Below are positions 60,559 to 64,000 of a stretch of 64,000 nt of DNA, in pieces; positions within the stretch are counted from its first letter, which is position 1, and every line of letters begins with the position of its first letter. The stretch is from Clostridium_S neuense (GTDB taxonomy: Bacteria; Bacillota; Clostridia; Clostridiales; Clostridiaceae): positions 62,001 to 126,000 of the forward strand of contig NZ_JBJIAA010000002.1 in the NCBI RefSeq assembly GCF_045310695.1, in the 5' to 3' direction. Made by a program: the position numbers and the translations under genes. Below the pieces are notes generated by a model. The model was not told where the DNA came from. It searched no databases and was given only the letters and a program-made list of their open reading frames with translations.

Positions 60559-62631
60559 ATGCAGTTAGACGATACCCTATTCAAAAGAATTAAAAATATT
60601 CAAAGTAATCCTCTTTTATTTGATTTTTGTGGTGGTTTACCATTATCAAACTGCTACTTAATGGCATATTTAGCATGTTACTTTAATCTTAAAAATTACG
60701 TTGAAATTGGTGTGTATAAAGGTAGAAGCTTATTTTCTGTCGCACAGGCATTTAAAGATAATAAAGGTAAAGCTTATGGAATTGATCCTTACAGTGTTAA
60801 TTATGCAAAAGAATATGATTTAGATGAAAACTTAAAAAAACAAATAAACAACTTTTTAAATAATATTAATTTTGAAGCCATATATGCACAGGTATTAAAT
60901 AATATCAATGCATTTGAACTTTCTGGTATTGTTGAAATTATTAGAAGAACATCAACCGAAGCTGCTCCATATTTCAGAAATGTAGGAATAGATATGCTTT
61001 ACATCGATGGTAATCATGATCGTAAAGAAGTACAGGCAGATATTAATAATTACACCCCTTTCTTAAGAGACGGTGGGATTATCGTATTTAATTGTATAAA
61101 TTGGCCCTCTGTAAATTACGGCTATAATCAATGTAAAAAAGATTGTATAGTATTATTTGAAACAGAAGGTTTCGGCATATTGATAAAAAAAATTAAAACT
61201 CAAAAAAATTTAGATGCTGCAAAATCTATGTCACAAAAATTACAAAATTTATACTTAAGACTACTTGAGATAGAGAATAATAGAGAAGAGGAAAAAATTA
61301 ATGTTAACGTAGGCGTACTTGCATATAATCATGAACAATATATAGTGCAATGCCTCAATTCAATAATAGCTCAAAAAGGCAATTTCAACTTAAAAATTAT
61401 TATTTGTGAAGATAACTCTACTGATAGAACAGCTCAAATTATAGATAACTACATTAAGAATACCCCAACTAGTCAAAATATATCCTTTGAATACTTAAGA
61501 AGTAAAAAAAACTTAGGCATGGTAAAAAATTTAAAACGGTTAATAAGAGCTTGCAGTAAAAGTAAGTATACTGCTTTAATAGACGGTGATGATTTCTGGA
61601 CTAATGAAGCAAAGCTACAAACCCACATAGAATTCATGGAAAACCATCCTGAATGCTCTATGTCCTTTGATAATATTATAATAATGGATTTTGAAAACAA
61701 ATATATCCTTTCTAACTTACAACAGCAGCTTAAAGGTAATATTTTCACTACACACGATATAGCAAGTATTAACATAATAGGAAACTTATCCTGTTGTTTT
61801 TATTACAGCAAATACTTTGATAAACTTCCTGACAAACTTTTTGAAATGTTTGTTGGCGATTGGATGATAAATATTTTTTATTCACAAATTGGAGATATAG
61901 GTAACATAAGGAATGCAATGACTATTTATAGGAAAAATATTCACGGTATCTGGACAGGAATGGACGGATATAAAGCGAAGAAAAAAACTATGGCATTTAT
62001 TGACGATTACAATCAATTTTTAAATTACACCTATGATGAAGAATTTACTAACCTTCGTAATTTAATGACACAAAAAATTGATAATAGATATTTGGAGAAC
62101 TATGATTTAGTCATTATCGATGATGTCTTTCCACATCCTTTAAGTGGTCTTAGATATCAAGAGTTCCTTAGCTATCTTGAACACTTTAATTCAATGAAAG
62201 TGTTATCAACAGGAAGCAATATCCACTTACTAGGTAATGAAACTCTCGAGGAATTAATAATTAGCTTTAAAAGAAGATTTCCCAAAACAAGAGGTAAGCT
62301 TGAAAGATTCTCTAGCTTTAATAATATAAACTGTAAACTTCTTTACTTTGCCTTCTCGGAAAATGCTATTTTATTTGTAGCACTAGCAGAAGAAAGAAGT
62401 ATACCTTTTATATTTACATTATATCCAGGTACTTTTTGCTTGAATAATGCTCAAGTAGACAATTTATTAAAGAGGGTAATTTCTTCACCTTGCTTTGGAA
62501 AAGTAATCGTAACTAAGCAGGTATTTTATGATTATTTAATAAGCAAACATTTTTGTAATCCAGAACAAATTATTTTTATTTTGGATGAAACCTCTCCATT
62601 ACTAAAGTTGAATATTATTCCAACCATATAA
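60559..62631 (+). CDS. methyltransferase-glycosyltransferase fusion, C-terminal GT apparently truncated
   Basis: Residues ~30-210 form a class I methyltransferase (YVEIGVYKGRSLFSVAQAF, GIDPYS, MLYIDGNHDRKEV, LRDGGIIVFN; Methyltransf_24-like). Residues ~248-500 form a GT-A family 2 glycosyltransferase (NVGVLAYNHEQYIVQCLNSI, ICEDNSTDRTAQII, ALIDGDDFWT as DxD). Residues ~515-690 look like the N-terminal half of a GT-B enzyme (DLVIIDDVFPHPLSGLRYQEFL; VIVTKQVFYDYLISKHF). The donor-binding half is absent, and no continuation was found in the 470 bp downstream. It is likely involved in decorating a surface or spore polysaccharide or glycoprotein. Confidence 0.8.
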   Translation: MQLDDTLFKRIKNIQSNPLLFDFCGGLPLSNCYLMAYLACYFNLKNYVEIGVYKGRSLFSVAQAFKDNKGKAYGIDPYSVNYAKEYDLDENLKKQINNFLNNINFEAIYAQVLNNINAFELSGIVEIIRRTSTEAAPYFRNVGIDMLYIDGNHDRKEVQADINNYTPFLRDGGIIVFNCINWPSVNYGYNQCKKDCIVLFETEGFGILIKKIKTQKNLDAAKSMSQKLQNLYLRLLEIENNREEEKINVNVGVLAYNHEQYIVQCLNSIIAQKGNFNLKIIICEDNSTDRTAQIIDNYIKNTPTSQNISFEYLRSKKNLGMVKNLKRLIRACSKSKYTALIDGDDFWTNEAKLQTHIEFMENHPECSMSFDNIIIMDFENKYILSNLQQQLKGNIFTTHDIASINIIGNLSCCFYYSKYFDKLPDKLFEMFVGDWMINIFYSQIGDIGNIRNAMTIYRKNIHGIWTGMDGYKAKKKTMAFIDDYNQFLNYTYDEEFTNLRNLMTQKIDNRYLENYDLVIIDDVFPHPLSGLRYQEFLSYLEHFNSMKVLSTGSNIHLLGNETLEELIISFKRRFPKTRGKLERFSSFNNINCKLLYFAFSENAILFVALAEERSIPFIFTLYPGTFCLNNAQVDNLLKRVISSPCFGKVIVTKQVFYDYLISKHFCNPEQIIFILDETSPLLKLNIIPTI

Positions 62632-63061
62632 AAGAGTTAAAAAATACTTATAAAAAAATTATATTGCTATAAAAAGTTTGTATGGTTTTAATAATCAAAT
62701 TGCTCATAAAATAAATCAGTTAGACATAAATCTTTACCATTGGATTATGCATAACGAAACGAATTTTTGTATGTATAATGGTATTTTAAACATACTTTCT
62801 TATTAGACTTTTTTCTAAAATCATATCATATATGCATACATTTTGTTTTTCTTAGATTGATGGCTATGCTATCTACATATTTTTTATAATTCACATGAGC
62901 ATTTATATCAAGTTTTTCCGTTAACATCTAACTATTTTTTGTTTTCACATTTTAATATCAAGCATTTTTCTCCCTCTCAATGATATAATTATAAAAAAAC
63001 ATATAATCTCCTTTATTTGTCTGGACTTTTGAAAAACGTTATCTACCGAAACAACTTATTA
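62632..63061. other. gene-free stretch, nothing recognised
   Basis: AT-rich intergenic sequence between the convergent glycosyltransferase and aminopeptidase genes. No ORF with a ribosome-binding site, no repeat seen elsewhere in the window and no clear terminator for the plus-strand gene was found. It could be the eroded 3' part of the glycosyltransferase gene, but I could not read a coding frame in it. Confidence 0.5.
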
Positions 63062-63094
63062 TAAAAAAAGAGCCATAGATTAGTTCTACAGCTC
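63062..63094 (-). terminator. terminator of the aminopeptidase gene
   Basis: On the minus strand GAGCTGTAGA pairs with TCTATGGCTC (two mismatches) and runs into TTTTTTTAT, 10 nt after the stop. Confidence 0.75.
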
Positions 63095-63103
63095 AAATTA
63101 CAA

Positions 63104-64000
63104 TTATTCATTTTTAGCTAAATAATAAAGCGTTCTAACTCCTGCACCAGTTCCACCCTTTGAGTAGTAACCATCTTCATTGTCTCTCCAGGCTGTTCCT
63201 GCTATATCAAGGTGGAGCCATGGCTTTTTCTGAGCAAATTCTCCTATAAATAAACCTGCTGTTATTGTTCCTGCAAATTTTCCTCCTGTATTTTTAAGGT
63301 CAGCTATATCAGACTTTATAAGCTTCTTATATTCATCAAAGGCTGGAAGCTGCCACATTTTTTCTCCAGATTTAAAAGATGCCTTTTCAAGCTCACTATA
63401 AAAATTCTTATCATTAGCAACAACAGCTGTAGTAGTTATACCTAAGGCGGTTAAGGCTGCCCCTGTAAGTGTTGCAATATCTACAACCCTAGTAACATTT
63501 TCTTTTGAAACAGCATAATAAACGGCATCTGCAAGAGTAAGTCTTCCTTCTGCATCAGTACTCAAAACTTCAATAGTTTTTCCAGCCATAGAGCCAATAA
63601 TATCTCCTGGTTTATAGGCTCCTCCAGAAATAAGATTTTCGCAAGCTGCGACTACTGCAACAACATTTACTTTAAGCTTTCTTTTAGCTATTGCACTTAT
63701 AGCACCTATAACTGCAGCACCACCACCCATATCGGATTTCATGGTTACCATTCCACTGTTAGTTTTTATGGAGTATCCACCTGAATCATAAGTGAGCCCT
63801 TTTCCTACCAAACCCAATATTTCTTTGCTATCCTTGTCTCCAAAATATTTCATCACTATAAGTCTTGGAGGGTTTTCTGAACCAGCGGTTACTGATAAAA
63901 AAGCCTTCATATTAAGTTCTTTAATTTGAGCTTTATCAAAAACTTCTACTTTAAAACCGCACTCTTTACCAGCATTACTAGCTGCCTTTGCAAGTGCTTT
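63104..64000 (-). CDS. pepA: leucyl aminopeptidase (M17), 5' end outside window
   Basis: The frame is open to base 64000, so the N-terminal domain is cut off; 298 residues are present. M17 metal and catalytic residues: VGKGLTYDSGGYSIK (Lys and Asp), MKSDMGGGAAV (Asp), and STDAEGRLTLADAVYYA (Asp-x-Glu; the usual N of NTDAEGR is S). The C-terminus YYSKGGTGAGVRTLYYLA is typical. It is a cytosolic di-zinc or manganese exopeptidase releasing N-terminal residues from peptides. A start at 63910 would be too late for the family. Confidence 0.93.
   Translation of the reverse strand, partial: KALAKAASNAGKECGFKVEVFDKAQIKELNMKAFLSVTAGSENPPRLIVMKYFGDKDSKEILGLVGKGLTYDSGGYSIKTNSGMVTMKSDMGGGAAVIGAISAIAKRKLKVNVVAVVAACENLISGGAYKPGDIIGSMAGKTIEVLSTDAEGRLTLADAVYYAVSKENVTRVVDIATLTGAALTALGITTTAVVANDKNFYSELEKASFKSGEKMWQLPAFDEYKKLIKSDIADLKNTGGKFAGTITAGLFIGEFAQKKPWLHLDIAGTAWRDNEDGYYSKGGTGAGVRTLYYLAKNE

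Overview
The window comes from a low-GC, endospore-forming, anaerobic Firmicute, almost certainly a saccharolytic Clostridium (cluster I). The reasons are very AT-rich DNA, strong AAGGAGG ribosome-binding sites, a ger spore-germination operon, a clostridial [NiFe] hydrogenase cluster, a mannose-family PTS under a sigma-54 activator, and c-di-AMP and preQ1 riboswitches. No rRNA, tRNA, CRISPR array, transposase or prophage module was seen. The window cuts into a gene at each end (a TetR regulator on the left, an M17 leucyl aminopeptidase on the right).

Layout. 1-4.1 kb is a decaying region: a TetR gene, an alpha/beta-hydrolase with an internal deletion, a WG-repeat lipoprotein, and an ABC exporter/two-component locus in which only the response regulator is intact. 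4.1-4.3 kb is a 198-bp MITE-like repeat. 4.4-8.6 kb holds a gerA-gerB-gerC-type germination operon and a Cys-rich YkgJ-like protein. 8.9-14.2 kb holds a 3D-domain wall protein, a TetR-flavodoxin-CDP-alcohol transferase cluster, a membrane protein and a CNNM/CBS transporter-like protein. 14.4-21.6 kb is a mannose-family PTS (IIA, IIB, IIC, IID) with a SIS-domain deglycase behind a textbook sigma-54 promoter, followed by its LevR-type activator and a HAD phosphatase. It is probably a fructoselysine/glucoselysine-type uptake and deglycation system. 21.7-24.1 kb holds housekeeping and unknown genes.

24.2-32.3 kb (minus strand) is one long [NiFe]-hydrogenase operon: small subunit, large subunit, maturation protease, cytochrome-b5-like protein, a HypA-like protein without zinc finger, hypF, hypC, hypD, hypE; hypB is absent. 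32.5-35.5 kb is a polar amino-acid ABC importer. 35.6-46.7 kb holds a chemoreceptor, an ECF sigma/anti-sigma/TM2 operon divergent from a GH73 glucosaminidase, a CDF metal exporter, an amidohydrolase and an MBOAT/SGNH O-acyltransferase pair. 46.9-48.3 kb has a 97-bp tandem repeat, then a preQ1-I-like riboswitch, terminator, queT and queF. 48.6-54.8 kb has dprA, a possible type I toxin/antisense locus, and sbcC-sbcD. 55-64 kb has a K+ channel, dapB behind a minus-strand c-di-AMP (ydaO) riboswitch and terminator, a SWIM/SNF2 helicase, a methyltransferase-glycosyltransferase fusion, and pepA.

Items most worth a second look: (1) the c-di-AMP riboswitch placed before dapB; (2) two 96-nt intergenic hairpins with compensatory changes in their end pairs; (3) the sigma-54 promoter framed by a perfect 11-bp inverted repeat, together with an activator gene whose HTH coding region lacks an in-frame start; (4) the oddities of the hydrogenase operon (non-AUG hypF start, hypF C-terminus supplied by a repeat element, reduced HypA, CSGN in place of CxxC in the small subunit); (5) the small hydrophobic peptide with a bidirectional terminator and an opposing promoter. 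All functions are assigned by reading motifs and context; no database search was run.
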